A stretch of 64,000 nucleotides of DNA from SZUA-547 sp963669315 (GTDB taxonomy: Bacteria > Pseudomonadota > Alphaproteobacteria > Rhodobacterales > Rhodobacteraceae), in contig OY770021.1 of assembly GCA_963669315.1 (NCBI GenBank), positions 806,001 through 870,000 on the forward strand, given 5' to 3'. Each line of letters begins with the position of its first letter. Within the stretch, counting starts at the first letter, position 1. Below the pieces are notes generated by a model. It had not been told where the DNA came from. It ran no database searches and saw only the letters and a program-made list of their open reading frames with translations. Made by a program: the position numbers and the translations under genes. Positions 43,465 through 52,127 of this stretch are shown here, piece by piece.

Positions 43465-44775
43465 CTAATCCGCAGCTCCTCCATAGGGGACGTTCCGCCC
43501 GCCATATCTGCGAACCCGAAGATTGCACTGTTCGGCATGGCCGACGAACCCTTCCAGCAGGCACAGGCGAGAGCCATACGCGCCGATCCGGGCCGCGGCC
43601 TCATCAGTTATCACTTTCTGATAGCTGTGCGTCTTCAGATACTTGCCGACCCAAAGCCCGCCCGTGTAGCGGCCCGCCTTCTTCGTCGGAAGCGTGTGGT
43701 TGGTTCCGATCACCTTGTCGCCGTTGGCGACATTGGTGCGAGGCCCAAGGAACAACGCGCCATAGCAGGTCATGTTCTCCAGGAACCAGTCGTCGCGACC
43801 CGTCATGACCTGCACATGTTCCGACGCAATGTCATCGGCGACCGTGAGCATTTCGTCGTAGGTGTCGCAGAGGATCACTTCGCCGTAATCCTCCCAGCTC
43901 ACGCCGGCGGTTCCGGCGGTTGGCAGGATATTCAGAATGCGTTCGATTTCGACAAGCGTCTCTTCTGCAAGCTTTCGGGAATTCGTCACCAGGACTGCCG
44001 GCGAGTTATAGCCATGCTCGGCCTGCCCCAGGAGGTCGGTGGCGCACATCTCGGCGTCGACCGTCTCATCGGCGATGACCATGGTTTCGGTCGGTCCGGC
44101 GAATAGATCGATGCCCACCCGGCCGAACAGCTGGCGCTTGGCTTCGGCGACGAAAGCGTTGCCGGGACCGACCAGCAGGTGGACCGGGTCGATCGTCTCG
44201 GTTCCAATCGCCATGGCGCCGACCGCCTGAATTCCGCCAAGCACGTAGATCTCGTCCGCGCCGCCGAGGTGCATGGCTGCGATCACTGCCGGGTTCGGCT
44301 CACCTTCGAAGGGCGGGGTGCAGGCGATGATCCGCGGCACGCCAGCGACCTTCGCCGTGGCCACCGACATGTGCGCGGAGGCGACCATTGGGAACTTGCC
44401 GCCGGGTACGTAGCATCCGACGCTTTGCACCGGGATATTCTTGTGCCCGAGGATCACGCCGGGAAGCGTTTCGACCTCTATGTCGCGCATACTGTCACGC
44501 TGAGCCTGTGCGAAGTTCACGACCTGCTCCTGTGCGAATTTTATATCCGCCATGTCACGGTCGGACACCTTGGCGATGATCGCGTCGATCTCGCTTTCGC
44601 TCAGGCGATAGGTTTCGCGGTCATAGCGGTCAAACTTGACAGCAAGCTCGCGCACGGCGGCGTCGCCGCGCGCTTCGATGTCTTTCAGCGTCGCCGAAAC
44701 TACGGCGGCAGTCTTCGCGTCGTCCTTCGCGCGATCCGATTCCGGTTTTCCCCGTTTTAGATACTCAATTGTCAT
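43465..44775 (-). CDS. Histidinol-dehydrogenase-family oxidoreductase (HpsN-like)
   Basis: The 436-residue NAD-dependent zinc dehydrogenase has the family motifs SVGCYVPGGKFPMVASAHMS, VGPGNAFVAEAKRQLFG, DLFAGPTETMVIADE and SEHVQVMTGRD. It differs from biosynthetic HisD and resembles the sulfopropanediol dehydrogenase HpsN branch, which oxidises a primary alcohol to an acid in two steps. In this cluster its substrate is probably an alcohol or polyol intermediate. It lacks his-operon neighbours. Confidence 0.85.
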   Translation of the reverse strand: MTIEYLKRGKPESDRAKDDAKTAAVVSATLKDIEARGDAAVRELAVKFDRYDRETYRLSESEIDAIIAKVSDRDMADIKFAQEQVVNFAQAQRDSMRDIEVETLPGVILGHKNIPVQSVGCYVPGGKFPMVASAHMSVATAKVAGVPRIIACTPPFEGEPNPAVIAAMHLGGADEIYVLGGIQAVGAMAIGTETIDPVHLLVGPGNAFVAEAKRQLFGRVGIDLFAGPTETMVIADETVDAEMCATDLLGQAEHGYNSPAVLVTNSRKLAEETLVEIERILNILPTAGTAGVSWEDYGEVILCDTYDEMLTVADDIASEHVQVMTGRDDWFLENMTCYGALFLGPRTNVANGDKVIGTNHTLPTKKAGRYTGGLWVGKYLKTHSYQKVITDEAAARIGAYGSRLCLLEGFVGHAEQCNLRVRRYGGRNVPYGGAAD

Positions 44776-44779
44776 GGCC

Positions 44780-45069
44780 TCAGCCCTTGATCCTGTTTCC
44801 GCTTTCAGGGTCGAACAGGTAAAAAATGATCGGGATTAAGCGTTATGCTGACGGTCTCGCCCTGCTTCTTGAGCAGGTGACGACCGCCGCGCGCGATCGC
44901 ACGCTGCTTGCCCCATTGAACCGCCATGAGCGTGCTTTTCCCGTGCTCTCGAAAGCGCAGATCGTCACGTCGATGCTGCCTTCGCCCGGGTCGAACACGT
45001 TCACGCTGTCAGCGGCGCGAACGCCAATGACGCCGCCGCTATTCCAGCCTTCAGGAATATTCGTTTGTG
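44780..45069 (-). pseudogene. ABC importer ATPase, degraded C-terminal remnant
   Basis: Across three frames the minus strand encodes pieces of the C-terminal regulatory domain of a sugar-type ABC ATPase: GGVIGVRAADSVNVFDPGEG then DVTICAFESTGK, then TLMAVQWGKQRAI and LLKKQGETVSITLNPDHF, then YLFDPESGNRIKG and a stop at 44780. At least two frameshifts separate these. The nucleotide-binding part is absent. The remnant ends four bases before the HisD-like start, so it once headed the same operon. Confidence 0.55.
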
Positions 45070-45083
45070 CATGTGTTCCTCCC
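45004..45083 (-). other. Orphan signal-peptide leader with strong ribosome site
   Basis: GGGAGG followed by an ATG at 45072 opens a 23-codon frame with two early basic residues (MHKRI), a hydrophobic run (AGIAAASLAFA) and a stop at TGA near 45003. It looks like the beginning of a substrate-binding protein whose body has been deleted, fused to the ABC ATPase tail in another frame. Coding of the tail region overlaps, so one reading must be fortuitous. Confidence 0.4.
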
Positions 45084-45122
45084 TCACGATGCGCGCCATC
45101 GTTTTCCTTCACTACACCATCC

Positions 45123-45138
45123 TTGCAAGCGCATGCAA
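45123..45138. promoter_or_regulatory. LacI-type operator 1
   Basis: TTGCAAGCGCATGCAA is a near-perfect palindrome (TTGCA-N6-TGCAA with a central CG), the shape of LacI-family operators. It lies about 50 bases upstream of the leader ATG at 45072. The same pattern occurs at the main divergent promoter near 47.7 kb. Confidence 0.65.
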
Positions 45139-45144
45139 TCCTTT

Positions 45145-45160
45145 TTGAATACGTGTGCAA
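45145..45160. promoter_or_regulatory. LacI-type operator 2 (weaker)
   Basis: TTGAATACGTGTGCAA matches the operator pattern TTGCA-N6-TGCAA except at one base of the left arm. It is offset by 22 bases, two helical turns, from operator 1, so two dimers could bind on the same face. Confidence 0.5.
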
Positions 45161-45298
45161 GTCGATCACATGACGACGCATGGATTGAGAATTGCGCGTA
45201 GTTCGGGCGGGCGCGATGGAAAATGCTTTGGCCGCTCTATTTCCGTATCAAACAGGCTTGCCTTACACAGTCGTCCAGCCGTGAAACGGACCTCTACG

Positions 45299-45787
45299 CT
45301 AGCAAGCGCCCGGTAGGGATATATTTCGTGACCTTCGAGAGAGTCTTGCGACGTCGGCCTCACTGACTCGCGCCGTTCTGAGCCGCTGCAGAATTTCCTC
45401 GGGCATTGGTTCGGCGTGCGGAGAGGGTCGCTGCGCCACATGCATCTCCATGAACTCACCCACCGCCGCGACGTCTTCGCCGTCAAACATCGTCATGTGC
45501 AGGTGAAATCGTTTCTTGTCGCACCCCAGCACGACGGTTTCCACGCGGACACGCGCGCCGACCTTGACTTCTTTCAGGAAGAACTTTTGGTCCTCCAGCA
45601 GATAGATCGTGCAGCCAGTGCGATTCCGGTAGGCTTCGTCGAACCCGATCTCGTCCTGCAAAGCATCGACAGCCAGGCTGAACACCAGCCCGAAGTAGCA
45701 GTCACGCATATGGCCGTTGTAGTCGATCCAATCGGAAATGACGGTCGTTTCGAAGACGAAGGATTTGCTCACTAGCCTGCGCTCCAT
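45299..45787 (-). CDS. Thioesterase-family (hotdog) protein
   Basis: The 162-residue protein has the hotdog motif VISDWIDYNGHMRDCYFGLV near residue 17-36 and VKVGARVRVETVVLGCDKKR near 74, characteristic of acyl-CoA thioesterases including those in carnitine catabolism. It probably releases CoA from a pathway intermediate. It begins directly after the amidohydrolase stop with no gap. Confidence 0.85.
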   Translation of the reverse strand: MERRLVSKSFVFETTVISDWIDYNGHMRDCYFGLVFSLAVDALQDEIGFDEAYRNRTGCTIYLLEDQKFFLKEVKVGARVRVETVVLGCDKKRFHLHMTMFDGEDVAAVGEFMEMHVAQRPSPHAEPMPEEILQRLRTARVSEADVARLSRRSRNISLPGAC

Positions 45788-46654
45788 TCACAGCCTGTAG
45801 AAGGCGGCGGCGGTCGCGTGGAATACCTGACTTTGCATCGCCGCAGGCACGATTGCGCGATGCGCCCGGAAAAGCGTCGAATAGTCTGAGTAGAGGCTGT
45901 CCACCGGGAAGTTGGAGCCGAACATGCAGCGTTCCGGCCCAAATTGATCAAGGCAGGTTTCAATAATCGGCAGGAAGTTTTCGACAGTCCAGTCGTGCTG
46001 GAACATGCCGAGTCCCGAAAGTTTGCAGGAGATTTGCGGCATCTCCGACAGTGCGCGGAGGCGCGCGCTCCAGTCGCTAAGGCCCGTGGCGGATCGGTCG
46101 TGCGGGCTACCCGCATGGCATAGCGCCACCTTCGTGTTCGGCGCGCGCTCCAGAACCCGCGCCGTCTTCTCCATGAGTTCCGGGATCAGCTGTAAATCAA
46201 AAGAGAGGCCCCGCCGTCCGGCCTCTCGAAGGCCCTCGGCGAAACGGGAATCGTCGAGCAGATTGTTGGTCCCAGTGACCGCGTCTTCTCCGGGGGCCCG
46301 GCCCACGATCTGGCGAACGCCGCGCACGGTGGGAAGCGCCTGAAATGCGTCGAGGCGCGCAGATAGATCGGGGGCGGTCAGATCGCAGAACGCGACCTGC
46401 GCCATGGGCCAGTCGGGATTTGCATCAGCGACAGTCTGGACCCATTTGGCTTCCGCGAGCCCGTCCTCAGCGCCCACCTGGATGTGGATCGAAGCAGCGA
46501 ACCCTTCCGCCGCGGCGTCGCGGCGAAACTCATCGAGAAGATAGTCGCGTTGAATGGGGGCCGGGTCTCCAAAAAAACGGCCGACGCCCCTAGCCATCAG
46601 CCACGGGTATTGAACAGCGCTGAGATCCCAGAGGTGGTGATGAGCGTCAATCAT
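45788..46654 (-). CDS. Amidohydrolase-family lactonase-like protein
   Basis: The 288-residue TIM-barrel protein begins MIDAHHHLWDLSAVQYPWL with the HxH metal site, and has ALCHAGSPHDRSA near residue 185 and CMFGSNFPVDSLYSDY near 250. This is the amidohydrolase 2 group, which includes lactonases such as fuconolactonase. The open frame to 47065 is antisense or out-of-frame to the SnoaL gene; the ATG at 46654 overlaps that gene's stop by four bases. Confidence 0.87.
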   Translation of the reverse strand: MIDAHHHLWDLSAVQYPWLMARGVGRFFGDPAPIQRDYLLDEFRRDAAAEGFAASIHIQVGAEDGLAEAKWVQTVADANPDWPMAQVAFCDLTAPDLSARLDAFQALPTVRGVRQIVGRAPGEDAVTGTNNLLDDSRFAEGLREAGRRGLSFDLQLIPELMEKTARVLERAPNTKVALCHAGSPHDRSATGLSDWSARLRALSEMPQISCKLSGLGMFQHDWTVENFLPIIETCLDQFGPERCMFGSNFPVDSLYSDYSTLFRAHRAIVPAAMQSQVFHATAAAFYRL

Positions 46655-47655
46655 GTGCGCGATGCCTTCTTCATTCTTTCCAGAACATCTACGCCCTGCT
46701 GTTTCCAGAAATGCAGCAGGTCGATGAAAATCCAGTTCTCCGCCAGCTTGTCGCCCTCGCGTCGGTAAATATCGATCACCCGGAACTCGCCGGGCTTGTC
46801 GGTCGCCGGCATGCCCATGAAGCCGCTGGTTGGGCGGGCCACGAAATTCGGCCAGCCGAAAAAGCCGCCATAGCGACCCTCGGCGACCCGCGCGACGTGG
46901 CCCGTCTTGGACCGGTGCGTGAAAGATTGGCGGAACGGCCTCGCATGTTGCTTGGCGTATCGAGGGATCGTGTAGGTGGCGCCGATCCCGGCGGGCCCCC
47001 ACCAGATCATGTCCTCCCGCCAGGTTCGGCGCAGTTCTTCCTCCAAGGGAAGTCCGCTGTCCCACCGGGCGAGATCGGCGATCATCTCGTCGATGACTTC
47101 GAGAGTGGCCTCTCCTTCCGCCTCGGGTTGCGGATCGTAGAGCAGTCCGTCATGGGTCTGCGGGCCCGGCTGAACCAGATGCGCGGCGGTCTGAGGCGGA
47201 AAGGGCTGCAAACCCACCTGCATCATCAAATGGGGGATGTCGAAATACATCGCTGTTTCAGCGATGCGTCCATCCTCAATCCTGTGAAATTCGCTGTAGC
47301 GCAGGAACGCCATTTTTCCAGTCGGCGGAATGCCCAACCAAGGCTTGTCGAACAGCCCCATCAGGTGGCCCATCGACACCACCCAGACGCTCTCAAACCC
47401 GTCGATTTCACTCCGTCCGGCGAAGAACACGTCCATCCGCCTTTGCCGGGCGGTCAATGCCTCACAAAGCGGCCCCCAAAACGATTCGGATACCGCTTGA
47501 GCGCCGTGAATTTCGTTGAAAGGGTGAAAGCCTCGCCACCGATAGTCCCCAACGGCGACGCGGTGGAGAACCGAGGCAATACCGTCGAAGGCTGCCTGGT
47601 CAAGCGCGGCATAGAAATCCAGAACTAGTTGTTTTTCTTGTTGAAAATCGGTCAA
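46651..47655 (-). CDS. Tandem SnoaL/NTF2-fold protein A
   Basis: About 334 residues with two SnoaL-like halves. The first has KPWLGIPPTGKMAFLRYSEF then HRIEDGRIAETAMYFDIPHL near residues 120-160; the second has FMGMPATDKPGEFRVIDIYR then LAENWIFIDLLHFW near 290-325. SnoaL folds act as cyclases, isomerases or dehydratases. The TTG at 47655 with GGGAGAGG upstream is the likely start, because the ATG at 47682 lies inside an operator. It heads the left operon. Confidence 0.82.
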   Translation of the reverse strand: MTDFQQEKQLVLDFYAALDQAAFDGIASVLHRVAVGDYRWRGFHPFNEIHGAQAVSESFWGPLCEALTARQRRMDVFFAGRSEIDGFESVWVVSMGHLMGLFDKPWLGIPPTGKMAFLRYSEFHRIEDGRIAETAMYFDIPHLMMQVGLQPFPPQTAAHLVQPGPQTHDGLLYDPQPEAEGEATLEVIDEMIADLARWDSGLPLEEELRRTWREDMIWWGPAGIGATYTIPRYAKQHARPFRQSFTHRSKTGHVARVAEGRYGGFFGWPNFVARPTSGFMGMPATDKPGEFRVIDIYRREGDKLAENWIFIDLLHFWKQQGVDVLERMKKASRT

Positions 47656-47676
47656 ACGCCTCTCCCGATCCAGTTT

Positions 47677-47692
47677 CTGCATTCGTTTGCAA
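47677..47692. promoter_or_regulatory. LacI-type operator 3
   Basis: CTGCATTCGTTTGCAA fits TTGCA-N6-TGCAA with one mismatch and a central CG. It is 22 bases upstream of the likely SnoaL A start and would block that gene's promoter or leader. Confidence 0.6.
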
Positions 47693-47729
47693 AAAATACT
47701 TGCCATTTTACCGGGGGGCCGTCTAGTCT

Positions 47730-47749
47730 TTTTGCAATCGAATGCAAAA
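47730..47749. promoter_or_regulatory. LacI-type operator 4 at the divergent promoter
   Basis: TTTTGCAATCGAATGCAAAA has seven-base arms (TTTTGCA / TGCAAAA) around ATCGAA, the best of the four sites. It lies 33 bases upstream of the ABC ATPase ATG and 55 bases from operator 3, so one repressor pair could control both directions. The regulator is probably the LacI protein encoded at 55623-56651. Confidence 0.7.
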
Positions 47750-47781
47750 GCGATTTCGTTTTTTTCGTGACGGGGGGAACC

Positions 47782-48831
47782 ATGGCGGAAATCCAACTGC
47801 GCAACCTTGGCAAGCGCTGGGGCAGTTTCGTTGGTGTAGACAATTTCGACCTGACCATTGCAGACAAGGAATTCCTGGTGCTCCTTGGCCCGTCGGGCTG
47901 CGGCAAGACCACGACGATGCGTATGATCGCGGGGCTGGAGGACGCAACCGAAGGCGACATTCTGATCGATGGCAATCGTGTCAATGACATGGAGCCCAAG
48001 GACCGGGACGTGGCAATGGTGTTCCAGTCCTACGCGCTTTACCCGAACATGAACGTCTATGAAAATATTCGCTTTCCGCTGAAGGTGCGTGGGATCGACC
48101 CGTCGACCCATGATGAGAAAGTGCGCCGCGCCAGCGCCATGGTCGAGCTTGATGAGTTCCTGCATCGCAAACCGGCGGAACTGTCCGGCGGCCAGCGTCA
48201 GCGCGTGGCCCTCGCCCGCGCCGTTGTACGCGAACCCAACGTCTTTCTTATGGATGAGCCGCTTTCCAACCTGGACGCCAAACTGCGTGTCTCAACCCGC
48301 GCGCAGATCAAGAATCTCAGCCACGAGTTGGCGGTGACGACGATCTACGTGACACACGACCAGATCGAGGCGATGACCCTGGCCGACCGCGTGGTGATCA
48401 TGAAACAGGGCGTGGTGCAGCAGGTGGGCAGCCCAACGGAGATCTACGACGCCCCGGCCAACGCCTTTGTCGCCAGCTTCATCGGCAACCCGGCCATGAA
48501 CTTGATGGATGGCAAGGTCGAAGGCGGCGTATTCCGCGCCCAGCATACCGAGGTGGCTGGACTGGATGTATCCGATGGGCCGTTCACACTGGGCTTCCGT
48601 GCGGAAGACGCCAATGTTGTCGGGTCCGGCGGCGAGATCAACGCGCCGATCTACACGCAGGAACTGCTGGGTGACAGCACCATGGTTTCGGTGCGCATCG
48701 ACGGCGCGCTGGTGTCGGTGAAGGCGGATAAGACGTATCGGGCCGAGATCGACGACATGGTCTCGATCCAGATCCACAAAGATCACTGCCATCTGTTTGA
48801 TGCGCAGACAGGTACGCGACTCGGGGCGTAA
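47782..48831 (+). CDS. ABC sugar-type importer, ATP-binding protein
   Basis: The 349-residue ATPase has Walker A LGPSGCGKTTTMRMIAGLED, Q-loop VFQSYALYPNMNVYENI, signature LSGGQRQRVALARA, Walker B VFLMDEPLSNLDA and the switch His in YVTHDQIEAMT. A C-terminal OB/TOBE domain follows (about 240-349). It is of the UgpC/MalK (CUT1) type and energises the importer encoded by the next three genes. The ATG at 47782 follows GGGGGG; the open frame to 47629 is rejected. Confidence 0.94.
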   Translation: MAEIQLRNLGKRWGSFVGVDNFDLTIADKEFLVLLGPSGCGKTTTMRMIAGLEDATEGDILIDGNRVNDMEPKDRDVAMVFQSYALYPNMNVYENIRFPLKVRGIDPSTHDEKVRRASAMVELDEFLHRKPAELSGGQRQRVALARAVVREPNVFLMDEPLSNLDAKLRVSTRAQIKNLSHELAVTTIYVTHDQIEAMTLADRVVIMKQGVVQQVGSPTEIYDAPANAFVASFIGNPAMNLMDGKVEGGVFRAQHTEVAGLDVSDGPFTLGFRAEDANVVGSGGEINAPIYTQELLGDSTMVSVRIDGALVSVKADKTYRAEIDDMVSIQIHKDHCHLFDAQTGTRLGA

Positions 48832-48918
48832 GCCTTGCGAACAGCGCTCAAACGCGTTGGGCGCATTCCGGGAATGGCTGTACCCGCAGCCAGCCCTCTA
48901 CTAGGGAGAGAGAACCTT

Positions 48919-50145
48919 ATGTTTTTCAAGAATATAGCACTGGCCGGTTCCATTGCCGCCTTTGCCACGACGGCGGGTCATGCCTGCGAAATCGGCGCCC
49001 GCGTCAGCGTTGTCGGCAATGAGTTTGAAGCGATCCAAACCGTGGTTGCCGGGGCGCAGGAATGCACGGGCGGCGAAGTTAAGGCAAACCTTACATCGGA
49101 ACACCAGACCATCAACGTGCCCGGCATGTCGGGCAATCCGGCAGAATACACGACCGCGATTATCGCCAACAGCTCGATTGTGGCGCTGATGAACGAAGAC
49201 GTTATTCGTCCGCTCAACGATCTTGTCGCCAAACACGGCGAAGGTCTTCAGCCCAGCCAGTTGATCAAAATCGGCGACGACATCATGGCGATCGCCTTTA
49301 TGGCCAACGCTCAGCACCTGATGTACCGCAAGGACGTTCTGGAGCAGGCTGGTGTCGAGGTTCCGACAACCTATGAGGAAATGCTGGAAGTTGCGAAAGC
49401 GATCCGCGAACAGGGGATCATGAAGAACCCGGTCGGCGGGGCCTATTCGGCGGACTGGAGCATAGCCCAGGAATTCAACAACATGTTCCTGGGCTATGGC
49501 GGCACGCATTTCAAGCAAGGCACCGCCGAGCCGAATGTGAATTCCGAGGCCGGGGTCAATGCGCTCAACATGATGAAAGCTCTGTCCGAGTACATGAACC
49601 CCGACTTCCTGACTCACGACAATAACGCCACCAACGCCGAATACCGCGCCGGCAACCTTGCGGTTATGCACATGTGGGGTTCGCGCGCGTCGCAGCAAAC
49701 GACAGGCGAAGGCGTTCTCCAGGAAGTGATCGACGGTCACGCCATCGCGGCGCCGTTGACTGTCGGCGGCGGATCGATCCCCGCGACGACACTCTGGTGG
49801 GACGGCTGGACCGTGGGCAAGAACATTTCTGACGAAGAGGCGGAAGCGACCTTTATTGCGATGAAGCACGGGATCCGCCCTGAAATACTCACTGATGAAA
49901 CTGGGCATCTGGCGGTGTGGCTAATCGAGGGCTACGAGCCGACAGATGATGCTCAAGGCGTATTTGCAGCCGCGCAGATGGGCGCCATTCCCTATCCGAT
50001 GCTGCCCTATATGGGCCTGATGCACAGCGCCCTCTCCAACGAATTGGCCGACTTTATGCAGGGCAAGGAAAGCGCCGAACAAGCGCTTGCCGATGTTGAA
50101 GCGGCCTATCGCGCCGCGGCGATTGAAAAGGGCTTCCTTCAGTAG
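48919..50145 (+). CDS. ABC importer substrate-binding protein
   Basis: The 408-residue protein has a signal peptide (residues 1-22, cleavage after AGHA) and a type 1 extracellular solute-binding fold: NVNSEAGVNALNMMKALSEY and AVMHMWGSRASQQTTGEG are typical of sugar/oligosaccharide binders. It captures the unknown substrate in the periplasm. The ATG at 48919 is preceded by GGGAGAGAGAA. Confidence 0.9.
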   Translation: MFFKNIALAGSIAAFATTAGHACEIGARVSVVGNEFEAIQTVVAGAQECTGGEVKANLTSEHQTINVPGMSGNPAEYTTAIIANSSIVALMNEDVIRPLNDLVAKHGEGLQPSQLIKIGDDIMAIAFMANAQHLMYRKDVLEQAGVEVPTTYEEMLEVAKAIREQGIMKNPVGGAYSADWSIAQEFNNMFLGYGGTHFKQGTAEPNVNSEAGVNALNMMKALSEYMNPDFLTHDNNATNAEYRAGNLAVMHMWGSRASQQTTGEGVLQEVIDGHAIAAPLTVGGGSIPATTLWWDGWTVGKNISDEEAEATFIAMKHGIRPEILTDETGHLAVWLIEGYEPTDDAQGVFAAAQMGAIPYPMLPYMGLMHSALSNELADFMQGKESAEQALADVEAAYRAAAIEKGFLQ

Positions 50146-50210
50146 GACACAACTTGCGCGGACGGCCATAGCATCCGTCCGCGCACCCAAAACCACTCGG
50201 GAATTCCGCG

Positions 50211-51239
50211 ATGCGCCATAAAACATTCCTTTGGTTCTTTCTGCCAACCGGACTCGCGATGCTGCTGTTCATCGCCTTACCTATCGTCTCGGTGGTCATC
50301 CAATCGATTTTTGCGCCGCACCAGGCGGTTCTCGTAGAGGTTGAAAACTGTACGCCTCTTGTCGGGTGTACGACTGAAACCACCATTGACCAGGACGCCA
50401 CCGCCGCCTTGCGAGCAGAAAAACCGCTGGGCCGCTTTGTCGGGCTGGACGTCTATTTTGACCGTGGTCACCTGGCGATCACCGAGGTCAGCGAGACTTG
50501 GGCCGCCAGCGAAAGCTTGGGCGGGTTCTTCTCGGAGTTGGGCAACTTGCCCTTCTACCGCGCCATGGCCTTCACGCTGACCTATACCTTTGTCGTGACG
50601 CCGTTGCTTATTCTCTTGGGGCTGATGATCGCGCTGGCGGTCAATTCGCTGCACCGGCACCTCAAGGGGCTGATGATCTTCTTCTCGCTTCTGCCGATGA
50701 TCATCACACCGCTAATCGGCGCGCTGATCCTGTTCTGGATGATCGACAGCCGGGGCATCATCGGATCCGCCCTTATCGGGCTGGCGGGCGATCCGAATTT
50801 CAGTCTCAAGGCTTCGACCGGGCTGATGTGGATTTCGCTCATCATCTACGGCATCTGGTCCTCGGCGCCATTTGCCTTCGTGGTCTTCTACGCCGGGCTT
50901 CAGACATTACCTGCGGATCAGCTTGAAGCCGCTCAGATCGACGGTGCGACTCGTTGGCAGCAGGTCAAATATGTGGTCGTTCCGCATTTGATGCCTTTGG
51001 TGACTTTTGTCGCGCTCATTCAGCTGATGGACAATTTCAAGGTCTTCGAGCCGATCATCGGCTTCAACGCTTCGGCACATGCAACATCGCTTAGCTGGAT
51101 CATCTTCAACGACATGGGCGGTGAGACCCGGCAGCTATCGGCCGCTTCCGCAACCTCGGTTCTGACGATCATCGGCGTCGCCATTCTCCTGTCGCCGGTG
51201 CTTGTCCGCACCTGGCGCGACTTCAAGGGAAGGACATAA
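50211..51239 (+). CDS. ABC importer permease 1
   Basis: The 342-residue permease has about six to seven transmembrane segments and the coupling motif QLEAAQIDGATRWQQVKYVV (EAA loop) near residue 240. A periplasmic loop of about 75 residues (30-105), including a Cys pair (NCTPLVGCTTE), is unusual for the family. It pairs with the next permease and is separated from it by one base. Confidence 0.92.
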   Translation: MRHKTFLWFFLPTGLAMLLFIALPIVSVVIQSIFAPHQAVLVEVENCTPLVGCTTETTIDQDATAALRAEKPLGRFVGLDVYFDRGHLAITEVSETWAASESLGGFFSELGNLPFYRAMAFTLTYTFVVTPLLILLGLMIALAVNSLHRHLKGLMIFFSLLPMIITPLIGALILFWMIDSRGIIGSALIGLAGDPNFSLKASTGLMWISLIIYGIWSSAPFAFVVFYAGLQTLPADQLEAAQIDGATRWQQVKYVVVPHLMPLVTFVALIQLMDNFKVFEPIIGFNASAHATSLSWIIFNDMGGETRQLSAASATSVLTIIGVAILLSPVLVRTWRDFKGRT

Positions 51240-51240
51240 A

Positions 51241-52122
51241 ATGGCGTCCAAAGCGCAAAGAATGCCCAAACGCCTGCGGATCGCCTCGACCGCATTCGTG
51301 CTGTTGTGGTTCATCCTGGCCGCATTTCCGTTCATTTGGACCGTCTGGGGATCGTTCAAGGTAGAGCTCGATTTTTTCTCAATTGCAGATTGGACCAATG
51401 CGCTGACGGGCGAACGGACGAAGGCCGTCTATGACTCGGCTTTCACCGGCACTGGCTATGATGGCGCCTGGGTCCAGAAAGAGTTCTGGCGCAATGTCAT
51501 CAACACCGGCATCGTTTGCTTTTTCGTGGTCACGATCTCGCTGACCATCGGAACGCTGGGCGGCTACGCGCTGTCGCGCTCGTCCCACAATTACACGTTC
51601 TGGCTGTTGATCACCGCGCTGATCTTTCGCGCCATGCCCCCGATCACGCTGGTATCGGGCTATCTATTGCCGTTCTTCGAATGGAACGTTTGGGGCATCC
51701 TGCCGACCACCATCATCGTGCTGGTGGCGATCAACCAGCCATTCACGCTCTGGATGCTGCATTCCTTCTTCAAGAATATCCCGTCTGAACTGGACGAAAG
51801 CGCCAAAGTCGACGGCTGTAACCAGTTCCAAGCATTCCGCCGGGTGATTATTCCGGTGATGTGGCCAGGCGTCATAACCACCGGGCTGTTTTCGTTCCTG
51901 CTGGCCTATAACGATTTCGCTGTGGGAGCGATGCTGCTTTCGGAATCCAACCGCACCATGGTGCCTGCCATTGCAGCCTTCCTTGGAACAACCCAGACCG
52001 AAGGCAACGTTATGTTTGCAGTGGCCGCTGTGGTGTCGGCCACGGTGCCACTGTTCATTCTGGTCATGTTCTTCCAGCGCCAGATTGTTGGCGGTCTGAC
52101 CGCCGGTGCGGTGAAAGGCTGA
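51241..52122 (+). CDS. ABC importer permease 2
   Basis: The 293-residue MalG-like permease has six transmembrane segments and the EAA loop ELDESAKVDGCNQFQAFRRV near residue 180. The ATG at 51241 directly follows the stop of permease 1; the frame opening at 51202 is inside that gene. It completes the four-gene importer and is followed five bases later by SnoaL B. Confidence 0.92.
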   Translation: MASKAQRMPKRLRIASTAFVLLWFILAAFPFIWTVWGSFKVELDFFSIADWTNALTGERTKAVYDSAFTGTGYDGAWVQKEFWRNVINTGIVCFFVVTISLTIGTLGGYALSRSSHNYTFWLLITALIFRAMPPITLVSGYLLPFFEWNVWGILPTTIIVLVAINQPFTLWMLHSFFKNIPSELDESAKVDGCNQFQAFRRVIIPVMWPGVITTGLFSFLLAYNDFAVGAMLLSESNRTMVPAIAAFLGTTQTEGNVMFAVAAVVSATVPLFILVMFFQRQIVGGLTAGAVKG

Positions 52123-52127
52123 ATTCA

